Source of the DNA: Microvirga calopogonii
Lineage (GTDB): Bacteria; Pseudomonadota; Alphaproteobacteria; Rhizobiales; Beijerinckiaceae
Length of the DNA: 64,000 bases
Reading direction: 5' to 3'
Assembly: GCF_003347665.1 (NCBI RefSeq)
Contig: NZ_QDGA01000015.1
Coordinates: 1 to 64,000 of the forward strand
The notes beneath the pieces were generated by a model. The model saw only the letters and a list, made by a program, of their open reading frames with translations, was not told where the DNA came from and searched no databases. How positions within the stretch are numbered: the stretch's first letter is position 1; the number at the start of each line of letters is the position of its first letter. Below are positions 1-8,426 of this stretch, in pieces. The position numbers and the translations under genes are program-made.

Positions 1-637
1 GCACGACCAAGATCCTGACCCTGTTCCATCCCGCCTCGGGCCAGGTGCGCCTGCAGCCGGCCGAGCACTGTACGAATGCGGTGCTGCATCCCTGGCTGCG
101 CGAGCGTCTCAGCGCGATCCTGGCGGAGTTGCCCGCCCCAGCTGTCGCCGATCCCGCTCTCACGCACGCGGCGTGGGAGGCCTGGCAGGCCGGGCTGAGC
201 CGGTGCTTCACCTTGCCGGAGGAGGTGCCGCCGCTGCGGCTGCTGTTGGTGTGGGACAATCTTACCGGCCACAAGACTCCTGAACTGGTGCTGTGGCTGT
301 GTGCGCATGGCGTCATGCCGCTGTACACGCCGGTCGCCGGCAGCTGGCTCAACATGGCGGAGTCGATCCAGCGCGTGCTCAAACGGCGGGCGCTCGCGGG
401 ACAGCATCCGCAGAGTTCCGACGAGATCGGGATCTGGTTCGAGCAGACGGCACGCTGCTGGAATGCGCAGCCGACACCGTTTGTCTGGAACGGCAGCGCC
501 GGCAGCGGCGCCGGCGCTGCGCGACGGAGCAGATCCATCGCGTTGGCGGTTCCGGAGCCTGTACCAGCCAACCGCTGCCCCAGCCGAAATCACAGGCACC
601 AGCAGAATGCCAGACCCGACGGCAGACGACCCACTAG
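1..637 (+). pseudogene. IS630-like transposase, 3' part, frameshifted
   Basis: This is the C-terminal half of a DDE transposase of the IS630 type, entering from the left edge without a start. The third frame from position 3 reads [18 protein letters not shown], then [12 protein letters not shown] and [19 protein letters not shown], which carry the second catalytic Asp and the downstream Asn/Glu region of this family. After FVW near position 486 this frame degenerates. The second frame then reads an Arg-rich stretch ending [13 protein letters not shown], which resembles the usual IS630 C-terminus, and stops at 635-637. I infer a one-base frameshift near 485-510, so the copy is probably inactive, unless this is a sequencing error. 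The terminal inverted repeat could not be placed. The element abuts an RTX fragment. Confidence 0.75.
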
Positions 638-1038
638 TCGGCGATGGCGGCAACGACCGGCTCTCCGGCGGGCTGGGCAACGACACGCTCACCGGCGGGG
701 CCGGAGCGGACATCTTCGTGTTCGACGCCAAGCTGGCGAAGACCAACACGCTCAACAAGAAGCAGAACCTGGACCGGATCCTCGACTTCGTGGTGGCCGA
801 CGACACCATCCATCTGGCGAAAAGCGTGTTCGCGAAGATCGCCAAGAAGGGCGTGCTCAAGAAGGGCGAGTTCTTCGTCGGCAGCGCGGCGCACGACCGC
901 GACGATCGGGTGATCTACAACAAGAAGACCGGGGCGCTGTTCTACGATCCAGACGGCACCGGCGCCAAGGAGGCGATCCAGGTCGCCACCCTGCCGAAGA
1001 ACCTCAAGCTCACCAACCTCGATTTCTTCGTCGTCTGA
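607..1038 (+). pseudogene. RTX (hemolysin-type calcium-binding) protein, C-terminal fragment
   Basis: Three consecutive RTX nonapeptides are visible near the start: [18 protein letters not shown] and GGAGADIFV. They are followed by the usual RTX C-terminal domain ([44 protein letters not shown]). Such repeats bind calcium in type I-secreted proteins, and the C-terminus carries the secretion signal. Only about 140 residues remain, so an N-terminal catalytic or adhesin part is missing. An ATG at 607 is available but no convincing ribosome site precedes it. The IS630-like remnant lies directly upstream on the same strand, which suggests that the insertion removed or separated the 5' part. It could still be a short free-standing RTX protein. 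Confidence 0.7.
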
Positions 1039-1073
1039 GACGCCAAGCGTGCCGATCGATCGAACGCGGCGCG

Positions 1074-1280
1074 TCAGCGCCGCGTCATCGTCAGGTAGAC
1101 GACGAAGGCACCGATCGCGACGGCGAGGCCCATGATCACCAGCTGACGCGTCTCGCCTGTCAGAGCCGCGTCCCGGTACATCTGATTGAGGCGCTCGGCG
1201 CGCTCGGGATCGCGCGACATGAAGAGCCCGATCACGATGCTCAACGTGGCAAGGCCGAGAATCCAGTAGGTGGGGCGCAT
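1074..1280 (-). CDS. Small two-helix membrane protein
   Basis: This 68-residue protein has two hydrophobic segments, residues about 5-20 ([17 protein letters not shown]) and 47-63 ([17 protein letters not shown]), joined by a charged loop ([15 protein letters not shown]). I do not recognise a family. It starts 12 bp downstream of the PaaG-like gene on the same strand, so the two are probably cotranscribed. A role in the membrane is all that can be inferred. Codon usage matches the GC-rich neighbours. Confidence 0.6.
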   Translation of the reverse strand: MRPTYWILGLATLSIVIGLFMSRDPERAERLNQMYRDAALTGETRQLVIMGLAVAIGAFVVYLTMTRR

Positions 1281-1292
1281 CGGGTTTTCTCC

Positions 1293-2084
1293 TTATCGTC
1301 CCTCGAACCGGGGCGCGCGCTTCTCACGGAAAGCCGCGACGCCTTCCATGAAATCCCGGCTCGATCCGGCCTCGGCCTGGAGCCGGGCTTCGAGATCGAG
1401 CTGGGTTTCGAGATCGTTCGCCAGACTCTCTTTTACCGCCTGCTTGGTCAGGCGATAGGCGAGCCCCGGCCCCTCGGCGAGCCGTGCGGCGAAGGCCGCC
1501 ACGTCGACCGCAAAGGACGCGTCGTCGAACACCTTGTAGACGAGCCCCATCCTCTGGGCTTCCTCGGCCGGGATCGCCTCGGCGCTCATCATCAGGGCAA
1601 GCGCCTGCTTGGGCCCGACGAGGCGCGGCAGGATCCAGGTGCCGCCGGCGTCCGGTATCAGGCCGATCCTGGCGAAAGCTTCCTGCAGATAGGCCGAGCG
1701 GGCCGCCACGACGATGTCGCAGGCGAGCGCGATGTTCATGGAGGCGCCGACCGCCGGGCCGTTCAGGGCGGCGATGGTCGGCTTCGGATAATTGGAGAGC
1801 CTGAGCACCAGCGGGTTGTAATCGCGGGTGAGCGCGGGGCCGAGGTCGATACGGCCCTGCCCGTCGCGCTTCAGATCGACCGTCAGGTCCTGGCCCGAGG
1901 AGAATGCCCGCCCTTCCCCGGTCAGCACCACCACGCGCACCGCTTCGTCCCGCTCGAACCGATCCAACGCGTCCCTCAGTTCCGCGTGCATGTCGGCGTT
2001 GAACGCGTTCATCTTCTCGGGCCGCGCCAGCGTGATCGTCGCGACCGATCCATCGACGGTGCAGCGCAGGGTCGTCGGGCTCAT
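1293..2084 (-). CDS. paaG: Enoyl-CoA hydratase/isomerase, PaaG-like
   Basis: This 263-residue crotonase-fold enzyme most resembles PaaG, the ring 1,2-epoxyphenylacetyl-CoA isomerase of phenylacetate degradation. Visible features are the N-terminal [13 protein letters not shown], the oxyanion-hole region [10 protein letters not shown], the second oxyanion loop [18 protein letters not shown], and [15 protein letters not shown] with the catalytic Asp position. Length equals the usual 262-263 residues. No other paa genes lie in the window, so a different acyl-CoA substrate remains possible. A small membrane protein gene follows 12 bp downstream. Confidence 0.85.
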   Translation of the reverse strand: MSPTTLRCTVDGSVATITLARPEKMNAFNADMHAELRDALDRFERDEAVRVVVLTGEGRAFSSGQDLTVDLKRDGQGRIDLGPALTRDYNPLVLRLSNYPKPTIAALNGPAVGASMNIALACDIVVAARSAYLQEAFARIGLIPDAGGTWILPRLVGPKQALALMMSAEAIPAEEAQRMGLVYKVFDDASFAVDVAAFAARLAEGPGLAYRLTKQAVKESLANDLETQLDLEARLQAEAGSSRDFMEGVAAFREKRAPRFEGR

Positions 2085-2236
2085 GCCTTACAGCTCCATG
2101 TCCTCAAGCTCGAACATAGTACGGATCTCGGACCCGAAAACCCGGAAAAGCCCGGTTCAGACTAAGGAAGGATGTTGAAGCGGATTAGCCCGGTCGACAA
2201 CCCGAAGCACCTCGGCCGTTCACTTGCCGTGCCGCG

Positions 2237-2458
2237 TCAAAGATCGGTCGGCTGCAGGATTTCGAAACGGGCGCTCAAGTCGCTTTCCAAAGCTGCGCGA
2301 CTGAAGGTTTCGCCGGTGCTTCTTATCTCGTACCGGGGCTCGCCACCGCCCGAGGGCAAGAGTTTGGTGACGATGAACGCACCGGTCCAGGCAGGGCCGA
2401 CGAAGCGCTTGGCAGTGAATGTCACATGCTGCCCGCGTGCGTAGAGGTACTCGGACAC
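2237..2458 (-). CDS. Conserved small protein, SH3-like, paralogue A
   Basis: This 73-residue protein begins at a GTG preceded by AAAGGATCCCCT, a good Shine-Dalgarno sequence; an upstream ATG at 2494 is possible but less likely. It contains GQHVTFTAKRF, then EPRYEIRSTGETFSRAALES, the kind of short beta-rich domain seen in small Hyphomicrobiales proteins of unknown function. The same pattern (GDHVLYTEQRF, then EPQYQIRS) occurs in the protein encoded at 2633-2980, so the two are diverged paralogues. No signal peptide or membrane segment. Function unknown. Confidence 0.6.
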   Translation of the reverse strand: MSEYLYARGQHVTFTAKRFVGPAWTGAFIVTKLLPSGGGEPRYEIRSTGETFSRAALESDLSARFEILQPTDL

Positions 2459-2632
2459 AGGGGATCCTTTCGCGTTTCGAATGTGGTGTGCCACAGACGT
2501 TCAATGGGATGCTTCAGGGTCGGAGAACGACCATAAGACGAAGCCGAAACCCGAAACGGCGACGAGCACCGTCGAGAATGCGTGAGTTCGATCCATTATG
2601 AGTCAGAACGAAACCACGCTCGATCATGGATG

Positions 2633-2980
2633 TCAGTGCCGGAGCGGGTAAGCATGCTCATTCTTGTGCTGGACCCGTCTCGGCAGACTCATCCAGGGAA
2701 CAAGATTGAGATTGGCGGGCTCGTTCATGCCGGTCCCATCAAGAATACCTGGGACATCCGCGTCTCTAAAGGCGCTCACCGGCGACGCATCGCGGCTCAA
2801 TTCATCCTCGCCCGCGACGCAATCATGAGGCCGGATGGCGGATCGTATCTGGTACTGTGGCTCGAAGCGTCTCGAATCCAGGCAGCCGATAATCGTGTAT
2901 GGCTGCTTGCAAACGACGTGAGGGAAACGCTGCTCCGTATAAAGAACATGATCTCCAACAGCAAAGCGGTGAGCTTTCAT
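2633..2980 (-). CDS. Conserved small protein, SH3-like, paralogue B
   Basis: This 115-residue protein starts at an ATG with AGGAA six bases upstream. Residues 7-20 (AVGDHVLYTEQRFP) and about 40-60 (RFEPQYQIRSAIRPHDCVAGE) match the neighbouring protein at 2237-2458 in spacing and character. It then has about 45 extra C-terminal residues rich in Asp, Pro and His with no recognised domain. Both genes face the same way, separated by about 170 bp. Function unknown; the pair looks like an old tandem duplication. Confidence 0.6.
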   Translation of the reverse strand: MKAHRFAVGDHVLYTEQRFPHVVCKQPYTIIGCLDSRRFEPQYQIRSAIRPHDCVAGEDELSRDASPVSAFRDADVPGILDGTGMNEPANLNLVPWMSLPRRVQHKNEHAYPLRH

Positions 2981-3060
2981 GGGCCATTCCTTCCTGAAGT
3001 CCGCGCAGGCTGCGCCTGCCCGGTCGTTCGTCCCTGCGACATAACCACGGGCCGGCTCGC

Positions 3061-3273
3061 TCAGAGGCGCCGTTCCGCATCCCAGATTTCGACATCCCGG
3101 GCCGCGACCTCAGGAGGCAGACCGTACTGCTCCTGCACACGCTGAATCAGCTCGGCTTTCGTCTTGATCTTCGCGAGGTCGGATATGGACAGTCGGTCCC
3201 ACTTGGCTTGAACCTCGCGCATATGGCGTCCCGCGAAAATGTAACCGCTCTGATGTCCGGGGCTATTTGGCAT
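3061..3273 (-). CDS. CsbD-like small stress protein
   Basis: This 70-residue protein starts at an ATG with CAGGTAA upstream; a TTG nine codons earlier is less likely. The core VQAKWDRLSISDLAKIK, then AELIQRVQEQYGLPPE and a final DVEIWDAERR, follows the CsbD pattern (KWGKLTDDDL, then LVGKIQERYG and a final Trp). CsbD proteins accumulate under general stress, but their activity is unknown. The upstream 110 bases (3275-3385) are markedly AT-rich for this genome and probably hold the promoter. Confidence 0.6.
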   Translation of the reverse strand: MPNSPGHQSGYIFAGRHMREVQAKWDRLSISDLAKIKTKAELIQRVQEQYGLPPEVAARDVEIWDAERRL

Positions 3274-3274
3274 G

Positions 3275-3390
3275 AAATTACCTGAATTATATTTTGACAA
3301 CAGAATAGCTTAACTTTAGTTCCAAAATATTCATAAAAATAAAACCATATATTTTCTGATGTTCTAAAATATTTCGTCCAAGTTTTATTT
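3275..3390. other. AT-rich intergenic patch
   Basis: Between the CsbD-like gene and the uracil-DNA glycosylase gene the composition turns strongly AT-rich, with runs such as AAAATATTCATAAAAATAAAA. The flanks are above 60% GC by eye. It most likely holds the promoter of the CsbD-like gene and the transcript end of the glycosylase gene. No ORF, tRNA or clear hairpin was seen. Confidence 0.5.
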
Positions 3391-3392
3391 CC

Positions 3393-4031
3393 TCACCCTG
3401 TCTCCCTTGCGAGGATCGCACGAGTTTCGTCTCGAAGAACGGGCAGAAGCTCAGCCTCGAACCAGGGATTTTTCTTGAGCCATCCATTGTTGCGCCAAGA
3501 CGGATGCGGCAGAGGCAGGATGCGGGGCTTCTGCGGGCTCGCAAGGATTTGACGCCAGCGCCGGACCGTTTCGGTCAGCCCGTCCCTGAAATCCTCGCCC
3601 ATATGCCAAGCCTGGGCATATTGGCCGATCAGCAGAATGAGATCGAGATTGGGGAGCGCCTGAAAGAGTGGCGTACGCCAGGCCTCGGCGCATTCCCGCC
3701 GCGGGCCGAGATCGCCGCCCTTGGCGTCCTGGCCCGGAAAGCAGGAGCCCATGGGCACGATGGCGATCTTGGCCGGATCGTAGAAGGTGCCTTTGTCGAG
3801 GCCGAGCCAATCGCGCAGCCGCGTGCCCGAGCGGTCGTCGAACGGAACGCCACTGGCATGGGCACGGGTCCCCGGCGCCTGGCTGGCGATGCACAGCCGC
3901 GCCGTGGCGCTGCCCTGGATGATCGGCCGCGGCTCGTGCGGCAGAGGCGCACCAAAGCGCGGCGCATCGCGGCAGATGCGGCAGGCTCTCAGTTGCGCGG
4001 CGAGGTCTTCGAAATTCGGCGAGGGATTCAT
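3393..4031 (-). CDS. Uracil-DNA glycosylase family protein
   Basis: This 212-residue protein of the uracil-DNA glycosylase superfamily presumably removes uracil or related damaged bases from DNA. Near the N-terminus RACRICRDAP carries two closely spaced Cys. Then ASQAPGTRAHASGVPFDDRS corresponds to the active-site motif 1, and LPLPHPSWRNNGWL holds the C-terminal His motif. Unlike family 4 enzymes, the iron-sulfur ligand set is not evident, so it belongs to the uracil-DNA glycosylase-like group found in many alphaproteobacteria. The start was set at MNPSPNFEDL because the upstream 24 codons lack family similarity. It lies about 70 bp downstream of the thermonuclease gene. Confidence 0.8.
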   Translation of the reverse strand: MNPSPNFEDLAAQLRACRICRDAPRFGAPLPHEPRPIIQGSATARLCIASQAPGTRAHASGVPFDDRSGTRLRDWLGLDKGTFYDPAKIAIVPMGSCFPGQDAKGGDLGPRRECAEAWRTPLFQALPNLDLILLIGQYAQAWHMGEDFRDGLTETVRRWRQILASPQKPRILPLPHPSWRNNGWLKKNPWFEAELLPVLRDETRAILARETG

Positions 4032-4099
4032 GCCTGTCAGATGGGGCCGCCAGCCCTGGCTGAGGAGGTGATGGCGGGAACGACACGAGGTCGCTCCCC

Positions 4100-4603
4100 T
4101 CACGAATTGCGCCGGCGCCAGTCCTGCGGACGCTCGAAGTTCCCCTCCCAGAGCCCGGCTGACCGGTTGCGGGCGCGGGTCTCCTCGGAATCATAATCGC
4201 GCCCATAGGAGACGGCCCAACCGTCCTCCACCATGCGGGCGCCGATGTCCAGGCCGTTCACGATGCAGCGGGCGAGAACGCGCTGGTAGCGATCGCGGCC
4301 GGCGGCGCGACAGCGCACCGTCTCGCCGGAGACGAGATCGATCAATGCCCGGCGTGAGGTTTCGCCGCAGGAATAGGAACGCCCGGAGCGGGAACACTGC
4401 TGCCTGATCTCAGGCGCATCGATCCCCTTGAGGCGGATGCGGGTCTCGCCGATGCGGATCGTATCCCCATCGGTCACCTGGGCCCTGCCCTCGAGCGAGC
4501 GTCCGTTCGGTTTCATCGCGAGCCCGGCCCCGCCGGCGAGCGCCAGCGCGACGATCAGGGAGGTGATGCCGCTCGAGCGGGAGCGGCGACGCCGGAACCT
4601 CAC
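4100..4603 (-). CDS. Thermonuclease (SNase-like) family protein
   Basis: This 167-residue staphylococcal-nuclease-fold protein has an N-terminal hydrophobic segment (SSGITSLIVALALAGGAGLA), so it is exported or membrane-anchored. The OB-fold core shows VTDGDTIRIGETRIRLKGID with the Asp pair for calcium, then APEIRQ and CGETSRRALIDL. The catalytic Arg and Glu positions are plausible in RLKGIDAPE and the CGE region. It overlaps the end of cobT by 4 bp, so the two genes are cotranscribed even though their functions are unrelated. Confidence 0.82.
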   Translation of the reverse strand: MRFRRRRSRSSGITSLIVALALAGGAGLAMKPNGRSLEGRAQVTDGDTIRIGETRIRLKGIDAPEIRQQCSRSGRSYSCGETSRRALIDLVSGETVRCRAAGRDRYQRVLARCIVNGLDIGARMVEDGWAVSYGRDYDSEETRARNRSAGLWEGNFERPQDWRRRNS

Positions 4604-5625
4604 GACAGGCGCTCGGAGACTCCCGCCTGCCCGAAGGTAGCCATGTCCCGATGGACGGCCGCCGCCGCCTTCACGAGGCCGGCGGCCAGAGCCGCGCCGG
4701 ACCCTTCACCGAGCCGCATCCCGAGAGCCAGGAGCGGCACCTTTCCGAGGCGGGTCAGCACATCCTGGTGCGCCCCCTCGGCACTCAGATGGCCGGCGAT
4801 GCAGTGATCGATGGTCGAGGGATGGATCGCGTGAAGGACCGCGGCCGCGGAGGTCGCCACATAGCCGTCGAGGATCACGGGAATCCGCTGCAGGCGCGCC
4901 GCCAGAATGGCGCCCGCCATGGCGGCGATCTCGCGCCCGCCGAGGCGGCGCAGCACTTCGAGCGGATCCTTCAGGTTGTCGCCGTGATGGGCGATGGCCG
5001 CCTCCACCGCCGCGACCTTGCGCTTGAGCCCCTCGTCATCCACCCCGGTGCCGCGCCCGACCCAGTGCTCGGCCGACCCTCCGTAAAGCGCCGTGTAGAT
5101 GGCGGCCGCAATCGTCGTGTTGCCGATGCCCATCTCGCCGATGGCAAGCAGATCGGTGCCGCCGGCAATCGCCTCCATGCCGAAGGCCATGGTGGCGACG
5201 CAGGATTTCTCGTCCATGGCATCAGCCTCGGTGATGTCGCCGGTCGGCATGTCGATGGCGAGGTCGAAGACCTTGAAGCCCAGGCCATAGGCGGCGCAGA
5301 TCTGGTTGATGGCCGCCCCGCCGGCTGCAAAATTCTCCAGCATCTGGCGGTTCACCTCCGAGGGAAATGCCGAAACTCCCTTGGCCGTCACGCCGTGGCT
5401 TGCCGCAAAGACGCAGACGAGCGGACGGTCGACGGTGGGGGTCGGCTTCGCCTGCCAGGCAGCCAGCCATTCGGCGATCCGCTCCAGGCGCCCCAGGCTT
5501 CCGGCCGGCTTGGTGAGCTGCCGGTCGCGCGCCTGCACGGCCTCGACGGCGGCCTCGTCAGGACCGGGCATGGTCGTGATCAGGCGGCGGATATCGTCGA
5601 AAGGTGAGGACACGGCATCAGACAT
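4600..5625 (-). CDS. cobT: Nicotinate-nucleotide-dimethylbenzimidazole phosphoribosyltransferase
   Basis: CobT makes alpha-ribazole phosphate from nicotinate mononucleotide and 5,6-dimethylbenzimidazole for the lower ligand of cobalamin. This 341-residue protein has the N-terminal LTKPAGSLGRLE, the FAASHGVTAKGVSAFP motif, GEMGIGNTTIAAAI, and the C-terminal MRLGEGSGAALA with the catalytic Glu. The start is set at MSDAVSS, which has GGAG six bases upstream. It is divergent from cobS with a 78-bp gap that presumably holds both promoters. No cobalamin riboswitch was recognised there. Confidence 0.95.
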   Translation of the reverse strand: MSDAVSSPFDDIRRLITTMPGPDEAAVEAVQARDRQLTKPAGSLGRLERIAEWLAAWQAKPTPTVDRPLVCVFAASHGVTAKGVSAFPSEVNRQMLENFAAGGAAINQICAAYGLGFKVFDLAIDMPTGDITEADAMDEKSCVATMAFGMEAIAGGTDLLAIGEMGIGNTTIAAAIYTALYGGSAEHWVGRGTGVDDEGLKRKVAAVEAAIAHHGDNLKDPLEVLRRLGGREIAAMAGAILAARLQRIPVILDGYVATSAAAVLHAIHPSTIDHCIAGHLSAEGAHQDVLTRLGKVPLLALGMRLGEGSGAALAAGLVKAAAAVHRDMATFGQAGVSERLS

Positions 5626-5703
5626 GGAGGGCTCCGGCCCCAAGGGGCATTGCAGAACACGAAGAGGCGTGACCTATAACGATCCATGCACGCGGGGTGA
5701 AGC

Positions 5704-6540
5704 ATGTCGGAGCAATTTGAACGGGATGAGACCGCGACCATTGGCGGCTGGCGGGCGGCTGCGGCCGATCTGACCCATTGCCTGCGCTTCTACTCCCGGC
5801 TGCCGGTGCCGCCCCTTCCTTTCGAGCGCGATGCCTACGCCTTGCCGAGCTTTCCACGTTTGGTGCGCATGATCCCGCTTGGGGGACTCATCATCGGCCT
5901 TCTGCCGGCAGCCTTGTTCGGCTTGGCCCTGCTGCTCGATCTCGGCCCCTGGCTCGCCGCCATGCTGTCGGTGTCCACGATGGTGATGACGACCGGAGCC
6001 CTTCACGAGGACGGGCTCGCCGACATCGCTGACAGCGTTGGCGGCTCGACTCGCGAGAAGCGTCTGGAGATCATGCGCGACAGCCGGATCGGCTCCTTCG
6101 GCGCCTCGGCGCTTTTTCTGGCCCTGGCGCTCAGAATCGGGGCGCTCGCCACCCTTGCCTCCCGACTCGATGCCGGAGCCGTCATGGCGGCGATTCTCAT
6201 CGCATCATCCCTATCTCGCACGGCGGGGTTGATTCCCCTGGTTTTCCTCCCCCCGGCCCGCCGGGACGGCGTCTCCCGGGCAGTCGGGCAGCCGGCCCGG
6301 GAGACGTTCTGGCTGGCGGCGGGGATTGCCGGGGGACTTGCCGTCGTCCTTGGAGCGGTCTTGGGCCTACCCGCATCCGGCATCGCCCTGATGCTGGTGC
6401 TCTCGGCTCTCGCAGGCCTTGCGCTCACCGCCTTTGCATCGCGGCACCTGGGGGGCCAGACGGGGGATGTCATCGGCGCCGCCCAGCAGGTGGCGGAGAT
6501 TGCTGCGCTGATCGGCCTCTTGACCGCCATCCGCCCGTGA
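5704..6540 (+). CDS. cobS: Adenosylcobinamide-GDP ribazoletransferase
   Basis: CobS (cobalamin synthase, CobV) joins adenosylcobinamide-GDP with alpha-ribazole in the last steps of cobalamin assembly. This 278-residue integral membrane protein has several hydrophobic helices and the family signature LHEDGLADIADSVGG at about residues 99-113, followed by EIMRDSRIGSFG. It is the functional partner of the divergent cobT. A DUF1289 gene and an aspartic protease gene follow closely on the same strand. Confidence 0.95.
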   Translation: MSEQFERDETATIGGWRAAAADLTHCLRFYSRLPVPPLPFERDAYALPSFPRLVRMIPLGGLIIGLLPAALFGLALLLDLGPWLAAMLSVSTMVMTTGALHEDGLADIADSVGGSTREKRLEIMRDSRIGSFGASALFLALALRIGALATLASRLDAGAVMAAILIASSLSRTAGLIPLVFLPPARRDGVSRAVGQPARETFWLAAGIAGGLAVVLGAVLGLPASGIALMLVLSALAGLALTAFASRHLGGQTGDVIGAAQQVAEIAALIGLLTAIRP

Positions 6541-6555
6541 CGACATGAAGGTGAG

Positions 6556-6771
6556 ATGACCCGCGTTTCCAGCCCCTGCATCCGCGTCTGTATGCTCGAC
6601 CCTGAAACGGGCCTCTGCGAGGGCTGCGGCCGTACACGCGAGGAGATCGCGGGCTGGTACCGCATGAGCGAGGAGGACCGCCAGCGGATCATGGCCGAGT
6701 TGCCGGAACGGATGCGCCAGGCCTTCGCCATCGAATCGCCCTTCGCACCCCAACCCGACAAGGCGGGATGA
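6556..6771 (+). CDS. DUF1289 domain protein
   Basis: This 71-residue protein has the DUF1289 pattern: SPCIRVCMLDPETGLCEGCG with four Cys in a metal-site-like arrangement, then RTREEIAGWYRMSEEDRQRI. DUF1289 proteins are small, often encoded near unrelated enzymes, and have no established activity. A good ribosome site (AAGGTGAG) precedes the ATG, 15 bp after cobS. Its last four bases overlap the start of the aspartic protease gene, implying coupled translation. Confidence 0.85.
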   Translation: MTRVSSPCIRVCMLDPETGLCEGCGRTREEIAGWYRMSEEDRQRIMAELPERMRQAFAIESPFAPQPDKAG

Positions 6772-7472
6772 TGCCGGGCATTCGCGGCGCAGGCCTCCTC
6801 CTTCTCCTGGCCGCTCTTCTGGTCGGGCTCTTCGTCAACGATTCCGTCGGAGAGTTTTCGGCCCTGGAGGCTTCGGGGCTTTTGGCCTTCGGCGGCGTGT
6901 GCATGCTCATGTCGGCTTCGATCGTCGAAGCATTCTCCCGCCACTGGACCTACGGCATTCAAACGATCGCGATCAGCGGCGGCATCCTGGTCGCGCTGCT
7001 CGTGACCTACGCATCCCGCGGAGAATTGCAGGCCGTGATCGACCGGGCCATCGGAGACATTGCGGTCGGCCGCACCGTCGTCACGCCGGAGGGCGAGGTG
7101 GTGGCCGCGCGCCGGACGGACGGGAGCTTCATGGTGCAGGGCGCGGTGAACGGCCACGAAACGCGCTTCATCTTCGACACGGGCGCCAGCACCGTCGTCC
7201 TGCGCGCCGAGAACGCCGCAGCGCTCGGTTTCAAACTGGACAATCTCGACTATTCCGTTCCTGTCGCGACCGCCAACGGGAGCGCCCTCGCCGCCCCGAT
7301 CGTCATCGACCGTCTGACCATCGGCCCAATCACCGAGCGCAAGGTGCGCGCGCTGATCGCACGCGAAGGCGTGCTTCACGCCAACCTCCTCGGAATGACG
7401 TTTCTCGAACGGCTGGGCTCTTACGAGGTCCGCGGCAACCGCCTCATTCTGCGGGCTGGGACAAATTCTTGA
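6768..7472 (+). CDS. Membrane-anchored retropepsin-like aspartic protease (TIGR02281 type)
   Basis: This 234-residue protein has three hydrophobic segments in its first 85 residues (GLLLLLAALLVGLF, LLAFGGVCMLMSA, IAISGGILVALLVTY), then a single retropepsin-like domain. The active-site motif is RFIFDTGASTVVLRAENA, followed by a flap-like VATANGSA and LLGMTFLERLGSYEV near the end. Clan AA proteases of this kind work as homodimers with one Asp per chain. The substrate is unknown; the domain probably faces the periplasm. It ends 34 bp from the convergent ADYC-protein gene. Confidence 0.85.
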   Translation: MMPGIRGAGLLLLLAALLVGLFVNDSVGEFSALEASGLLAFGGVCMLMSASIVEAFSRHWTYGIQTIAISGGILVALLVTYASRGELQAVIDRAIGDIAVGRTVVTPEGEVVAARRTDGSFMVQGAVNGHETRFIFDTGASTVVLRAENAAALGFKLDNLDYSVPVATANGSALAAPIVIDRLTIGPITERKVRALIAREGVLHANLLGMTFLERLGSYEVRGNRLILRAGTNS

Positions 7473-7506
7473 TGTGGTGCCAAGGCAGATAGGAATTCCC
7501 GGCTTT

Positions 7507-8289
7507 TCAGGGATAGGAATGGTTGAAGAGCAGTGCCTGTGGCTCCGCCCCCATCATCTCGAGGCTGCAATTCCTCGGTCCCAGCTGATCGGTCAAACGA
7601 GGATAGCGCGCGGCGATGTCTCCAAGCGTGACGTTCTGTGCAATGCGCGGGTGGGCAACACATAGCGCACCGTTGGGGCCCCAGGCGGCTTCGAATTCCA
7701 TACCATCCGCCTTCTCCGATCGCTGAATGCCGAACCTGTCGAAAATATCGACGGATGTGCCGTTGCGCGTCGTCGGCCGATCATCCCCACCGTAATCGGC
7801 GCGCAGCATATGCACGCACGCCCGATGCAGCTCCTTCAACGGCAATCCCTCGCGGGTGTCCCAGGGACGGTAGCCCATGCGAACGCATTTGCCTTCCGCA
7901 CCGCTGGTGCAGGTGAAGCTGAAGCCGCCCGAGCCGTCAGGCATCGCAAAGCCGACACGGCGTCCCTGCGGATCGGATGAGCAGAACGATCCCTTCTCCT
8001 CTCCCTCCGGAGAATGGACCGATAGGCTGTAAAGCAGAAGCGGTCCGCCTGTGGCCGCCTTATCCTCTTCGACACCGTCGATCCGCACTTGAATCGCTCC
8101 ATCGGGGCCCGTCAGAACGAACCTGATTCCAACCAGAGTGTCGCCCCGCAGGATCCGGCCATTGTCCAGGCTCAGCACAAGCTCCGGTCCATCGGCCTGA
8201 AGCCTGACACCTTCGCCAAGGGCAGTCTGAGAGAAGACGAAAACGTGCAGGATGAACAACAGGAAGGGCGAAAGCACCTTGGCGCGCAT
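7507..8289 (-). CDS. Exported ADYC-domain protein, copy 1
   Basis: This 260-residue protein has a signal peptide (LSPFLLFILHVFVFSQTALG), a beta-rich N-terminal half, and a C-terminal domain with ACVHMLRADYGGDD, the ADYC-domain core in which Gly replaces the last Cys. Other conserved blocks are FTCTSGAEGKCVRMGYRPWD, FEAAWGPNGALCVAHPRI and a final LGPRNCS. The even number of Cys suggests disulfides in the periplasm or outside the cell. It is clearly paralogous to the product of 9672-10478. The gene lies downstream of the NGLST-repeat gene on the same strand, the same order as in the other unit. Function unknown. Confidence 0.8.
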   Translation of the reverse strand: MRAKVLSPFLLFILHVFVFSQTALGEGVRLQADGPELVLSLDNGRILRGDTLVGIRFVLTGPDGAIQVRIDGVEEDKAATGGPLLLYSLSVHSPEGEEKGSFCSSDPQGRRVGFAMPDGSGGFSFTCTSGAEGKCVRMGYRPWDTREGLPLKELHRACVHMLRADYGGDDRPTTRNGTSVDIFDRFGIQRSEKADGMEFEAAWGPNGALCVAHPRIAQNVTLGDIAARYPRLTDQLGPRNCSLEMMGAEPQALLFNHSYP

Positions 8290-8383
8290 CGAAATGAACC
8301 CTGAGGGCCTGGCTCATCGCTATCCGACCTTATCCTGAGAGCTCAGGCGCAAGTGGAGTGATGAATCGGACTTTGAAATGGAA

Positions 8384-8407
8384 GCAGCCTCTCGTTTGAG
8401 AGGCTGC
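8384..8407 (-). terminator. Hairpin between NGLST-repeat gene and ADYC copy 1
   Basis: A perfect 10-bp stem (GCAGCCTCTC paired with GAGAGGCTGC) with a 4-base loop lies 19 bp beyond the stop of the repeat gene. On the minus strand it is followed by TTCCATTTC, a weak T-rich tail. It may terminate or attenuate transcription before the ADYC gene, whose start is about 95 bp further on. Confidence 0.6.
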
Positions 8408-8426
8408 AGGATACAAAGCGAAGAGG

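Noticed and set aside
45-2165. A 706-codon plus-strand open frame
   Set aside because: Only its first 150 codons match a transposase. The rest runs out of frame through the RTX fragment and antisense to the PaaG-like gene, with Arg/Gln/His-rich low-information sequence.
5626-5703. Cobalamin riboswitch between cobT and cobS
   Set aside because: The 78-bp gap is too short for the conserved B12-box structure and no box-like sequence was seen.
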